This document shows, in pieces, positions 1 through 8,268 of a stretch of 64,000 nt of DNA. The DNA is taken from positions 1 to 64,000 of the forward strand of contig JAZQLC010000014.1 of NCBI GenBank assembly GCA_045542485.1, given 5' to 3'. The notes under the pieces are model-generated. The model was not told the origin of the DNA. It ran no database searches and was given only the letters and a program-made list of their open reading frames with translations. Each line of letters begins with the position of its first letter. Within the stretch, counting starts at the first letter, position 1. A program made the translations under genes and the position numbers. The DNA is from SIG575 sp045542485 (lineage in GTDB: Bacteria; Bacillota; Clostridia; Oscillospirales; Acutalibacteraceae).

Positions 1-76
1 AGAAAAGTTAAAGAAAGCAAAGCAATTTGCTTTTGAGATAAGTTGTGTCGAGCACGGAAGTGCCGGTGCAATCGAA

Positions 77-191
<115 letters not shown>

Positions 192-198
192 ACAAAGT

Positions 199-230
199 GC
201 CGGTTTGAAAAACTTCAAACCGGCTTTTTT
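199..230 (+). terminator. Rho-independent terminator after 5S rRNA
   Basis: An 11-bp perfect stem (GCCGGTTTGAA/TTCAAACCGGC) with a 4-nt loop is followed by six T. It sits 8 nt past the 5S 3' end and closes the rRNA transcript. Confidence 0.85.
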
Positions 231-247
231 CAAAAAAAACAGAAAAT

Positions 248-323
248 GCCCTAAAAGCTCAGGCGGTAGAGCACGCGGCTGTTAACCGCGGTGTCACAGG
301 TTCGAGTCCTGTTTGGGGCGCCA
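248..323 (+). tRNA. tRNA-Asn (GUU)
   Basis: All four arms can be drawn: acceptor GCCCTAA/TTGGGGC, D stem GCTC/GAGC, anticodon stem CGCGG/CCGCG with loop CTGTTAA (anticodon GTT), T stem ACAGG/CCTGT with loop TTCGAGT. The CCA end is encoded. Positions 8 and 9 are both A; U8 is nearly universal in tRNAs, so A8 is odd. The 3' half is partly duplicated downstream at 416-449. Confidence 0.93.
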
Positions 324-360
324 AAAGAAACGATCACCAATTGGTGGTCGTTTTCTTTTT
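324..360 (+). terminator. Terminator after tRNA-Asn
   Basis: A hairpin of about 11 bp (AAACGATCACC/GGTGGTCGTTT, one G-T pair) begins right after the tRNA CCA and ends in a T-rich run. Confidence 0.75.
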
Positions 361-415
361 GCTATTTAAATCTGATTCAACCTGTGTTATCGTAATTTAC
401 CAGAGGCTTTTGCTT

Positions 416-449
416 GTTAACCCAGGTGTCACAGGTTCGGGTCCTGTTT
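416..449 (+). pseudogene. Decayed copy of the tRNA-Asn 3' half
   Basis: These 34 bases match tRNA-Asn positions 281-314 with three mismatches. They cover the anticodon loop, variable loop and T arm. The acceptor end is lost and no 5' half is recognisable upstream. This is either a degraded second tRNA-Asn gene or a repeat left by an element that used the tRNA 3' end; no integrase is nearby. Confidence 0.65.
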
Positions 450-451
450 AA

Positions 452-480
452 TTGACTTCCGATGTGTTTTTTGATATTAT
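452..480 (+). promoter_or_regulatory. Sigma-A-type promoter for the beta-propeller gene
   Basis: TTGACT (452-457), 17-bp spacer, TATTAT (475-480), 21 nt before the start codon at 502. The -35 box begins 3 nt after the tRNA remnant. Confidence 0.55.
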
Positions 481-501
481 TAGTTAAAGGATGGTGATAA
501 A

Positions 502-1458
502 ATGCAAAGTCTGACTTTTGAAAAGTTCAATAATGCTGAATTTGAGCTATACCGGGAAAATCCTATAATTAAAAATCCATTGAACAGTTTTGTTATTGCT
601 GACCCGAGTGTATTAACTCCTACGCACTCTCACGACGGCAAGTGGCATTTATTTTGCCATACATTTTTTGGTATATATCATTATGAAAGTTCTGATGGAA
701 TAAATTTTGAGAATAAGGGTAGAATTGTTAATCGTGCTATGCGTCCTAATATCAACTACATTAATGGAAGATATTATCTTTTTTACGAGAGAACACGACC
801 GGTTATTTTAAATCTTATAAGTCTTGTTGGCGCTAAATGGAAATCGGAAATTTATTGTGTAGAGTCGGAAAATCTTGTTGATTGGTGTGAGCCATATCTT
901 GTAATCGGTAAGACACGGGATTTTGAAGAAAACAAGAGGGGAATTGCTATTTCAAATCCGTTTTTGATGAATATTGAAAATGGTTATCGTTTGTATTATT
1001 CCTGTGGGCAGACTTTTATTAAAGATTGCGGATTCTGTGAGCCGACACATATAAGTTTTGCTGAAAGCGAGAGTATTGCAAACGGCTATATTTCAAGGGA
1101 GACGCCTATTATCAGTCCTGACGAAAATATACAATATCTTAATCTTTGTTCAGGTTGCCTGAAGGTGTACAAATTGGCAGACTGTTATATTGGCTTACAA
1201 AACGGTATTTTTGAAAAAAATGGAAAAAGTCACTCTGCGATTATGCTTCTGAAGTCTGATGATGGCGTTAACTTTGAGTTTGTAAAACCTTTCTTAATAC
1301 CTCAAAAATGCGGTGAAAATTATTGGATGGCACAGTATGTTTATGCTTGTTGTCTTACATATCATGATAACAAATTAAGGTTATACTTCAATGCCCGAAA
1401 CATATCAGATAACCTTAAGGGCAGAGAGTGTATCGGCATTTATGAGGCAGTGATATAA
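502..1458 (+). CDS. Five-bladed beta-propeller glycosidase-like protein (GH43/GH32/GH130-type fold)
   Basis: A 318-aa cytoplasmic protein without a signal peptide. The repeated pattern of a short Asp/Gly turn, hydrophobic strand and aromatic (GKWHLFCHT near 49-57, SSDGINFE near 66, NGRYYLFYER near 90) is that of the five-bladed propeller of GH43, GH32 and GH130 enzymes. An early ADPSVL (33-38) could supply the catalytic Asp common in these families. Family and substrate cannot be set by eye; GH130-like phosphorylases are an alternative. The start follows AAAGGATGGTG. The gene stands alone, with its own promoter and a downstream terminator. Confidence 0.6.
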   Translation: MQSLTFEKFNNAEFELYRENPIIKNPLNSFVIADPSVLTPTHSHDGKWHLFCHTFFGIYHYESSDGINFENKGRIVNRAMRPNINYINGRYYLFYERTRPVILNLISLVGAKWKSEIYCVESENLVDWCEPYLVIGKTRDFEENKRGIAISNPFLMNIENGYRLYYSCGQTFIKDCGFCEPTHISFAESESIANGYISRETPIISPDENIQYLNLCSGCLKVYKLADCYIGLQNGIFEKNGKSHSAIMLLKSDDGVNFEFVKPFLIPQKCGENYWMAQYVYACCLTYHDNKLRLYFNARNISDNLKGRECIGIYEAVI

Positions 1459-1571
1459 TAAAAGATTAATTTAAATTTTGTATATATCATATATATGACG
1501 ATTCTATGTTATTGTAAAAAGATGAAAAAAGAAAAACTTTTCAATTTCTATGGTGTAATAAACACAAGATA

Positions 1572-1604
1572 AAAGGACATCCTTGTGATGTCCCTTATTT
1601 TTCT
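1572..1604 (+). terminator. Terminator downstream of the beta-propeller gene
   Basis: GGACATC/GATGTCC stem with a 5-nt loop followed by a T-rich tract. Confidence 0.7.
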
Positions 1605-1709
1605 TCCGGGATAGATTTCTGAGCAACGGCTTTGTGTTTCGTCAGACACCTTTGTGTCTGTTATCTGCCGAAAAGATGACTATTCTATGCAGATTATTTT
1701 GTTAATTTG

Positions 1710-1738
1710 TTGACATTTATGCGTGAGTGATATATAAT
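1710..1738 (+). promoter_or_regulatory. Consensus promoter of fba
   Basis: A perfect TTGACA, 17-bp spacer and perfect TATAAT lie 34 nt before the fba start codon. This fits a highly expressed glycolytic gene. Confidence 0.85.
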
Positions 1739-1772
1739 ATCTCTGATAAATTTTATAGGAGTGTGTAAAATT

Positions 1773-2639
1773 ATGCCATTAGTAAATGCAAAAGAAATGC
1801 TTACAAAAGCAAAGGCTGGTCACTATGCAGTTGGTCAGTTCAATATCAATAACCTTGAATGGACAAAGTCAATTCTTCTTACTGCACAGGAAATGAATTC
1901 TCCTGTTATCCTTGGTGTATCTGAAGGTGCAGGTAAATATATGTGCGGTTACAAGACAGTTGTAGGTATGGTTGAAGGTATGCTTGAAGGTCTTAACATC
2001 ACAGTTCCTGTTGCTCTTCACCTTGACCATGGTTCATACGACGGAGCTAAGGCTTGTATCGAAGCAGGTTTCAGCTCAATTATGTTTGACGGTTCTCACT
2101 ATCCCATCGACGAAAATATTGAAAAGACAAAGGAATTAGTTGCAATCTGTGAAGAAAAAGGTCTTTCAATCGAAGCTGAAGTTGGCTCAATCGGTGGTGA
2201 AGAAGACGGTGTTGTTGGTGCAGGTGAATGTGCTGACCCCAATGAATGCAAGATGATTGCTGACCTTGGCGTTACAATGCTTGCAGCAGGTATCGGTAAC
2301 ATCCACGGTAAATATCCTGAAAACTGGGCAGGTCTTTCATTCGATACTCTTGCAGCTGTTCAGGAAAAGACAGGCGCAATGCCTCTCGTTCTTCACGGCG
2401 GTACAGGTATCCCTGCTGATATGATTCAGAAGGCTATCTCTCTTGGTGTTTCAAAGATCAATGTTAACACAGAATGTCAGCTTGCATTCCAGGAAGCAAC
2501 AAGAAAGTACATCGAAGACGGCAAGGATCTTGAGGGCAAGGGCTTCGACCCGAGAAAACTTCTGGCTCCCGGTGCAGAAGCAATCAAGGCTTGTGTAAGA
2601 GAAAAGATTGAACTCTTCGGCTCAGCAAACAAAGCATAA
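1773..2639 (+). CDS. fba: Class II fructose-1,6-bisphosphate aldolase
   Basis: A 288-aa zinc aldolase that interconverts fructose 1,6-bisphosphate with glyceraldehyde 3-phosphate and dihydroxyacetone phosphate in glycolysis. Family marks seen: the zinc region HLDHGS (near 83), the MFDGSHYP segment, EAEVGSIGG, a second zinc His in GNIHGKYP, a third in LHGGTG, and INVNTE in the phosphate site. Length is normal. The ATG at 1773 is chosen over an in-frame GTG at 1761 because AGGAG at 1757-1761 overlaps that GTG. The gene is monocistronic, with a consensus promoter upstream and a strong terminator downstream. Confidence 0.97.
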   Translation: MPLVNAKEMLTKAKAGHYAVGQFNINNLEWTKSILLTAQEMNSPVILGVSEGAGKYMCGYKTVVGMVEGMLEGLNITVPVALHLDHGSYDGAKACIEAGFSSIMFDGSHYPIDENIEKTKELVAICEEKGLSIEAEVGSIGGEEDGVVGAGECADPNECKMIADLGVTMLAAGIGNIHGKYPENWAGLSFDTLAAVQEKTGAMPLVLHGGTGIPADMIQKAISLGVSKINVNTECQLAFQEATRKYIEDGKDLEGKGFDPRKLLAPGAEAIKACVREKIELFGSANKA

Positions 2640-2732
2640 TTTACCTTTATACGTTCTTGCTCTTGCTATGCAGTGTGCTTGATACAGCTTCTGTTCGGCA
2701 AGATTGTCCGACAAAAAATGAAAATGATTTTT

Positions 2733-2767
2733 ATACCGCGTGTCTTTCGACTCGCGGTATTTTTTAC
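2733..2767 (+). terminator. Terminator of fba
   Basis: A long hairpin: ATACCGCG/CGCGGTAT outer stem, a T-T mismatch, inner GTC/GAC and a TTTC loop, followed by six T. Confidence 0.88.
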
Positions 2768-2894
2768 TTTATAGGAAACTGAGTTATATATAAGAAAATC
2801 ACTTCTCTAAGGCCGAACTTCCGTTTTGGGGTTTCGGTCATTTCTTTTATTCCAAATACCTCATTGTCAATTTTAAACTTTCTTCTTTTTGCTA

Positions 2895-2925
2895 TTGACT
2901 CTCACCTTAACTTTAGGTTTATAAT
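2895..2925 (+). promoter_or_regulatory. MerR-type promoter with 19-bp spacer and operator
   Basis: TTGACT (2895-2900) and TATAAT (2920-2925) are 19 bp apart, the overlong spacing typical of promoters that MerR-family proteins untwist. The spacer holds a near-perfect dyad, ACCTTAA-C-TTTAGGT (2904-2918). A perfect palindrome AAGGTACCTT follows at 2934-2943. The MerR gene starts at 2973, so autoregulation is likely. Confidence 0.8.
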
Positions 2926-2972
2926 ATACCCATAAGGTACCTTGTAGAAATTTTTAGGAGAAATGATGAAGT

Positions 2973-4205
2973 ATGAAAATTGGAGAATTTGCAAAACTGT
3001 GCGGGACGAAAATAACAGTTCTTCGCCATTACGATAAAGAAAAACTTCTTATGCCTGAAAACACAGATAAGTTTTCAGGGTACAGATATTATTCTTCTGA
3101 ACAAATTCTTACTTTTCATCGCATCACAGCATTGAAAAATGCCGGTTTCTCCTTGCAGGAAATAAAAGATATCCTTTCTTCAGAAAAAACAAAAGATGAA
3201 ATAACGGAAATTTTTTCACGAAAGGAAAAAGAATTTCTTTCTGCGTTAGAAAATCTAAAGGAGGCAAAATTAATAATGACAAAATTAAATATCGAATTCC
3301 GTAATGACAGAGCGGTTATTAAGTTAACGCCCGACAGCAGTGCTGTTGACCTGTGTGCCCTTGCTGAGGCGGAAATAAAAGCTGCTGATTATCAGCGGAT
3401 ATCACAATACAGAATCGGTGAAGATGAAATAACTTGTTATGTTATCAAATTAGGCGAAGAAATTGATCCCCCTGAAGAAAAACTTCCTTTTGAAAATGAT
3501 GAAGAGGTTATAGGCAAGTGGGAGATTATTGGCATTTATGCAGTTAAAGAGGATTATTACGACAATCTTTTCTGTGTTAAAAATTTTTACGGTGCAGAAC
3601 AAAAATATTTATATTTTTTGCCAGAAGGCGAAAGATATTGGTCGTTTAGTTGGACAAAAGGATATTTAAACAGTCCAATTAACAACGAATATGAAACAGA
3701 AAAGATCGGTAACGATTTGTATATGTTTGTCAGACTCAAAGAATATGAATATGCCCGTGGTGGAAAACCGACTTGCCTTGTACTTAAAAAAGTTGACAGT
3801 AACAGATATTCTGCAGAGGGAATCGCCAGAAAAGACGATATAAATAAGCCTTTTGTAAACGATGAACGGGTTATAGGCAAATGGAAAGCACATTCTTTTC
3901 TTGGGTATCAAGGCGGAAAAAGCGAATTTACAACAATAGAAGAACCGATTGAAGATTTGTACTTTAAAGAGATTGAGTTTTTTCGGAATGGAAGTTGCCG
4001 GTGTGTTTATGAAGATGATGTTTTTGACGGTGATGACAAAGTTACTTGGACAAAAGATTATCTTCTCCGAAAATGGAATTGGTCTGCTTGTGAATATGAA
4101 ATAAGAACTGTTAATGAAGAAGATTATCTTATAATAGAATGGAAAAGCGGTGATTACCGTTACGGTGGTTACGAAACAAATTATTATGTGTTTACGAGGG
4201 CCTGA
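2973..4205 (+). CDS. MerR-family regulator with two C-terminal lipocalin-like repeats
   Basis: A 410-aa regulator. Residues 1-70 form the MerR winged-helix DNA-binding domain (VLRHYDKEKLL, GYRYYSSEQI). Residues 72-105 form the helical dimerisation segment. The C-terminal part is a repeat: two domains (about 172-275 and 293-410) each begin with NDE(E/R)VIGKW and continue as beta-rich Trp/Tyr/Gly segments like lipocalin-type effector domains. Two such ligand domains on one MerR is uncommon. The promoter at 2895-2925 is probably its own target. The ligand is unknown, and no transporter gene follows directly. Start fixed by TAGGAG 12 nt upstream. Confidence 0.8.
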   Translation: MKIGEFAKLCGTKITVLRHYDKEKLLMPENTDKFSGYRYYSSEQILTFHRITALKNAGFSLQEIKDILSSEKTKDEITEIFSRKEKEFLSALENLKEAKLIMTKLNIEFRNDRAVIKLTPDSSAVDLCALAEAEIKAADYQRISQYRIGEDEITCYVIKLGEEIDPPEEKLPFENDEEVIGKWEIIGIYAVKEDYYDNLFCVKNFYGAEQKYLYFLPEGERYWSFSWTKGYLNSPINNEYETEKIGNDLYMFVRLKEYEYARGGKPTCLVLKKVDSNRYSAEGIARKDDINKPFVNDERVIGKWKAHSFLGYQGGKSEFTTIEEPIEDLYFKEIEFFRNGSCRCVYEDDVFDGDDKVTWTKDYLLRKWNWSACEYEIRTVNEEDYLIIEWKSGDYRYGGYETNYYVFTRA

Positions 4206-4247
4206 ATGGTAATAATAGTGCTGTTCCGTCCTGCGTAAAAAAGCAAC

Positions 4248-4295
4248 GAATCCGAACTTTTCATTTTATGGTGAAATGTTCGGGTTTCTGTTTTA
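4248..4295 (+). terminator. Terminator of the MerR gene
   Basis: GAATCCGAAC pairs with GTTCGGGTTTC (one wobble), with further AT pairing inside, followed by TGTTTTAT. Confidence 0.65.
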
Positions 4296-4383
4296 TATAT
4301 GAAAAAGCAAATAATCTTGATTTGTTTGCGGTCATATTATATAATCATATTGACAAGTTTTATTTTGTGGAGATGTGGTTTAT

Positions 4384-7029
4384 ATGAAGAAGATATGCCA
4401 AAAGAAAATAATATCTGACATCATTTGTCTTATTTCAGGCATAGCATTATCAATAGTCGGTCTGTATTTTTTCCATATGCAGTATCTGTGTTACGAATAC
4501 ACTGTTCTTCAGTTCGTTCTTGCTGTGGTAGTTTGTCTCGGCGGAGCATTACTTTCTTTACCGCTCAGCAAAAATGCAGGGAAAAAGAAAACCGTTATGA
4601 ATGCTGTTATTACCTCATTGGTTTTTGCAGTTGTGCTTGTGGGGCTTATGTTCCTGATAAACGGGATTATCGGTAACGGAGAGCTGAATCTGTTAGCATT
4701 GATTATTCCTGTTTACTTATCATTCATTATCACAACAGTTCTTGTTTTTCTTTGTTTTTTTAAGATGTTTGATAAAAAAATACTCAAAGTAATTCTCTCG
4801 CTTATTGTCCTTACGGGATTTGTAATAGGCAGCTATTCATATATTGTGCCTTATGTGACAGATGAAATTTACGACGGATACAAAGCACCGACACCGGTTT
4901 TTTCAACATACACAAATACGAAAGATGATGATAAAATGATTGACGGCGATTTTTATGTAAGTGCCAAATTCGGAAGTGACGATAACAACGGCACTAAAGA
5001 AAAACCTTTTCTCACAATCGAAAAGGCAATTGAAGAAGTCAGAAAGGCTGACAAATCAGGCAAGAAAGGAATAACTGTTTGCATCGAAGGCGGAGAATAC
5101 CGAGTGTCCTCGCTTGTTTTTGCTGAACAGGATTCAGGGACAAAAGAATGCCCCATAACCTATCGCGGATATAACGGAGAGGTTGTACTCAACGGTGGGG
5201 TTACACTTTTTTCAGAACACTTTAAAACAGCAGACTCCTATCCTGAAATTTCACAAAGACTCACCCCTGAAGCACGAAGAAATGTTGCAGTTGTAGATTT
5301 GACGAAAGATCCTTATTCTCTTACGAAAGAAGATTGGGGCAAGATATATGCAATCGGCTCCTATCACACTGCCAACAGCTATGACGGCGATTACACAGGT
5401 GAGCTTTACTGTGAACTTTTCGTCAATGATAAGAGACAGTCTCTGGCAAGATATCCTGACAATGACTATCTGTATACAGAAAAAGTTGTAAAAACAGGTC
5501 TTGGTAAGGAATCTGACGGCGCACTGACCGAGGTTAAGGATTGGGATAAAATCCGCAACCCCGAATCTGATGTTTACGGTGTTAGTCCCCAACTTGCAAA
5601 GAGAATTGCAGGGTGGAAAAACCTCGATGATGTGTGGATGTTCGGCTACTGGAAATACGACTGGGCTGACGCTTCGTCACCGGTAGGCAGTTTCAATGAG
5701 AAAACAGGTGAAATCTCGCCGAAATTCGTAAGCCTTTACGGCACAAAGGAAAACGCACCATACTATTTCTTTAATGTGCTTGAAGAATTGTCTGCACCGG
5801 GTGAATGGTACCTTGACAGAGAAAGTGGTCTGCTTTGCTTTTGGAAGCCTGAGAACAAGGCATATGCCGAAGTCAACCTTTCGTTGTCACTCAAACCTGT
5901 GATAAATGTTGAATCAGATTACCTCATCTTTGACGGAATTACAGTTAAAGGAACAAGAAGTGACGGCATTACTATTACAGGAAACAACAATACTGTGCAG
6001 AATTGCCTTATTAAAAATGTTGCAGGTAATGCTCTTGTTATGAACGGCAGTAACAACCTTGCGTATAACAATGAAATCACCCACACGGGCAAAGGCGGAA
6101 TTATTATTGACGGCGGTGATACGGAAACTCTTACACCCGGCAACAGCAGGGCGGATAACAACTACATTCACGATTGGTCGGAGATTTATCAGACATATCA
6201 GCCTGCAGTAACACTGCTGGGAGTTGGGAATGTTTGCTCACACAATGAAATGGCAAATTCTCCTCACGAAGCAATCACCTATAAAGGGAACAATCACATT
6301 ATAGAGTACAATAACATTCACGATGTTTGCTTACTTTCGGACGATGCAGGTGCGATTTACTCGGGAAGAAGCTGGGTATGGTATGGCAATATCGTAAGAT
6401 ATAACTGCATTTATAATCTTGGCTCAGGTGAACACAAGCCTGATGGAATTTATCTCGATGACGCACTTTCAGGTCAGCAGATTTACGGCAATCTTCTCAT
6501 CAACATTCCGAGAAATTCAATTCATATCGGCGGAGGCAGAGATAATGTTGTCACAAACAATATAATTGTAAATTCGGGTGAAAATGCAATTTACTTTGAC
6601 GAGAGAGCAAGAGACGGTGCACTGAATAACGGCTGGTTTACCCATGCTCATATCGGAAGCGGAGATATGTGGGAAGCTCTTTATTCTTCTCCGTGGAAGA
6701 GTGAAATCTGGCAGAAAGCATTCCCTGAATACAAAACAATGACGGACGACATATCGCAGTCTGAAACGGCATCGTATATACCGAATCCGGCCAGTACCGT
6801 CAAAGGTAACCTGATTTTTAATAAGTACAGAAAAATCGGAGACATATACGTTTCTGCATACAGATTCAGCGATATATCCGATAATGAAGTGTATTTTATC
6901 AGTAAAGCAGAAAGAATCTTTGCAGATATTGACTCGGGCGATTACAATATTAAGGATATTGAGAAATTAAGAAAATCCATTCCTGATTTTCAGGCTATTC
7001 CGCTTGATGAAATAGGAAGAAAAAATTGA
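4384..7029 (+). CDS. Membrane-anchored right-handed beta-helix protein, possible polysaccharide-active enzyme (GH141-like?)
   Basis: An 881-aa protein. The first about 155 residues hold around five hydrophobic helices (near 10-30, 43-60, 74-96, 104-127, 135-153). The rest is a large domain starting at FYVSAKFGSDDNNG (near 190), a common opening of right-handed parallel beta-helix proteins. The middle has repeated Asn/Gly/Ile coils (ITITGNNNTV, NCLIKNVAGN, NNEITHTGKG). Known relatives act on complex polysaccharides, including GH141; the specific activity cannot be read here. A beta-helix behind a multi-pass membrane module is unusual. ATG 4384 is preferred to GTG 4375 because GGAG (4369-4372) is too close to the GTG. 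Confidence 0.65.
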   Translation: MKKICQKKIISDIICLISGIALSIVGLYFFHMQYLCYEYTVLQFVLAVVVCLGGALLSLPLSKNAGKKKTVMNAVITSLVFAVVLVGLMFLINGIIGNGELNLLALIIPVYLSFIITTVLVFLCFFKMFDKKILKVILSLIVLTGFVIGSYSYIVPYVTDEIYDGYKAPTPVFSTYTNTKDDDKMIDGDFYVSAKFGSDDNNGTKEKPFLTIEKAIEEVRKADKSGKKGITVCIEGGEYRVSSLVFAEQDSGTKECPITYRGYNGEVVLNGGVTLFSEHFKTADSYPEISQRLTPEARRNVAVVDLTKDPYSLTKEDWGKIYAIGSYHTANSYDGDYTGELYCELFVNDKRQSLARYPDNDYLYTEKVVKTGLGKESDGALTEVKDWDKIRNPESDVYGVSPQLAKRIAGWKNLDDVWMFGYWKYDWADASSPVGSFNEKTGEISPKFVSLYGTKENAPYYFFNVLEELSAPGEWYLDRESGLLCFWKPENKAYAEVNLSLSLKPVINVESDYLIFDGITVKGTRSDGITITGNNNTVQNCLIKNVAGNALVMNGSNNLAYNNEITHTGKGGIIIDGGDTETLTPGNSRADNNYIHDWSEIYQTYQPAVTLLGVGNVCSHNEMANSPHEAITYKGNNHIIEYNNIHDVCLLSDDAGAIYSGRSWVWYGNIVRYNCIYNLGSGEHKPDGIYLDDALSGQQIYGNLLINIPRNSIHIGGGRDNVVTNNIIVNSGENAIYFDERARDGALNNGWFTHAHIGSGDMWEALYSSPWKSEIWQKAFPEYKTMTDDISQSETASYIPNPASTVKGNLIFNKYRKIGDIYVSAYRFSDISDNEVYFISKAERIFADIDSGDYNIKDIEKLRKSIPDFQAIPLDEIGRKN

Positions 7030-7056
7030 AGCGTTCGTTTTTACTTTATATATGAC

Positions 7057-7095
7057 AAAAAGCAGGGAATTCCCTGCTTTTCTTGTTTTTTTATT
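7057..7095. terminator. Bidirectional terminator
   Basis: Perfect inverted repeat GCAGGGAA/TTCCCTGC (7062-7077) flanked by A and T runs, between the convergent beta-helix and lipid-kinase genes. Confidence 0.85.
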
Positions 7096-7129
7096 TGATT
7101 GATATGATAAATTTGTTTTACGGCAATAA

Positions 7130-8068
7130 TCAGTTGCCGGAAAATTCTTTTTCTGCGAACAGGTTACTGTTTGATGAATAAATATCATAAGCATCCCCGA
7201 GAACGCTTATTTCTACATCGCCGTGTTCTCCGCCGAATTCACCGTCAAGTGTCCACTGAACCTTTTCTTCACAAGTGATCTTAACATATTTTGTCTTTGT
7301 GAATATGATGTTGTCACCGCTGTAATCTTTTTTGATGATTTTGTTGAGCATTCCGATGGCATCTAAATTTCTCTTGAGACCTCTTACCAGCAGAAGCTCA
7401 AAATAACCGTCGTTAAGCTTGATGTCATCGTATTTAAAGATACCGGCAACAGATGTTGTGTTGGAAATAGCGCCAAAATAGAAATTGTCTTCGATAACGC
7501 CGCCATCATATTCTATTTTCATATATGTAGGTTTAAAATTCGCTAACATAGGGAACAATCTCACGCCCACGCCGTAGTATACATAGGCATTATGGCCGAA
7601 TTTGTTTTTCCATTTTTGAGGAGTAATATACGGAAGATCAGATGCGATACCGAAGGAAGCGATATAATTAAAATATCTTCCCTGAAACAAACCGACATCA
7701 TAAGTGTTTGTTTTGTTATTTAAAATCATTCTGGCGGCAGCATCCACACCGGAAGAAATACCGAGGGTGGCAGCCAGATCGTTTGTCGAACCGGAGGGGA
7801 TATAGCCCACAGGAACTCTTTTGTCCAGGCTCAAAACGCCGTTTATCGTCTCGTTGAGTGTTCCGTCACCACCGCAACAGATGATTATGTCATAATCGTT
7901 GCCGACTGCTTTGACTATTTCGGTAGCATCTTCAGGACCCTTGGTCTTTTCTACTCTAAAATCAAAGGCAGTAGAAGAAAATTTTTCCATTATCTCTGAT
8001 GGGCTGATTCGTTTGCGATCAATGCCGGAGCAGGGGTTGGTTATTAACAGCACTTTTTTCTCGTTCAA
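7130..8068 (-). CDS. Diacylglycerol/lipid kinase family protein (YegS/BmrU/DagK-like)
   Basis: A 312-aa lipid kinase that would phosphorylate diacylglycerol or a related lipid at the membrane. The nucleotide-binding loop GGDGTLNE is at 66-73, and LITNPCSG near 8-15 is the family's N-terminal motif. Further family segments are VGYIPSGSTNDLA and the C-terminal VQWTLDGEFGG. Length is typical. The start codon is TTG, supported by GGAAGTGAT just upstream; no ATG is better placed. A consensus promoter lies upstream and a bidirectional terminator downstream, so it is monocistronic. Confidence 0.9.
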   Translation of the reverse strand: MNEKKVLLITNPCSGIDRKRISPSEIMEKFSSTAFDFRVEKTKGPEDATEIVKAVGNDYDIIICCGGDGTLNETINGVLSLDKRVPVGYIPSGSTNDLAATLGISSGVDAAARMILNNKTNTYDVGLFQGRYFNYIASFGIASDLPYITPQKWKNKFGHNAYVYYGVGVRLFPMLANFKPTYMKIEYDGGVIEDNFYFGAISNTTSVAGIFKYDDIKLNDGYFELLLVRGLKRNLDAIGMLNKIIKKDYSGDNIIFTKTKYVKITCEEKVQWTLDGEFGGEHGDVEISVLGDAYDIYSSNSNLFAEKEFSGN

Positions 8069-8131
8069 ATTATCACTTCCGTTTCGAAAAGTTAATGGTA
8101 CAGTTCATTAGCTTTTAATACTAACTTATTA

Positions 8132-8160
8132 ATTATACCAAATTCCAAAATATCGGTCAA
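8132..8160 (-). promoter_or_regulatory. Promoter of the lipid kinase gene
   Basis: On the minus strand TTGACC, 17-bp spacer, TATAAT, about 63 nt before the TTG start codon. Confidence 0.75.
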
Positions 8161-8268
8161 GGGCAATTAAATTAAAGGTTAAAAATGAAAATTTCCGGAT
8201 ACAAATTTAAACCTGTTAAAGCTCTGTTTAAAGCTTCTCAAAGGTCTTGGTTTTTGTTGTATATAAAT

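Larger units (their letters stand above)
1459..1772. other. Intergenic stretch with terminator, extra hairpin and fba promoter
   Basis: No gene is visible. It holds the terminator at 1572-1604, a second perfect 7-bp hairpin (CAGACAC/GTGTCTG, 1643-1660) without a T run, and the fba promoter at 1710-1738. Confidence 0.7.
2640..2972. other. Intergenic stretch between fba and the MerR gene
   Basis: It holds the fba terminator (2733-2767), a weaker hairpin near 2812-2842 (GGCCGAA/TTCGGTC), and the MerR-type promoter. No small gene with a ribosome site was seen. Confidence 0.7.

Noticed and set aside
1643..1660. Second hairpin after the beta-propeller gene as another terminator
   Set aside because: The 7-bp stem has no T run after it.
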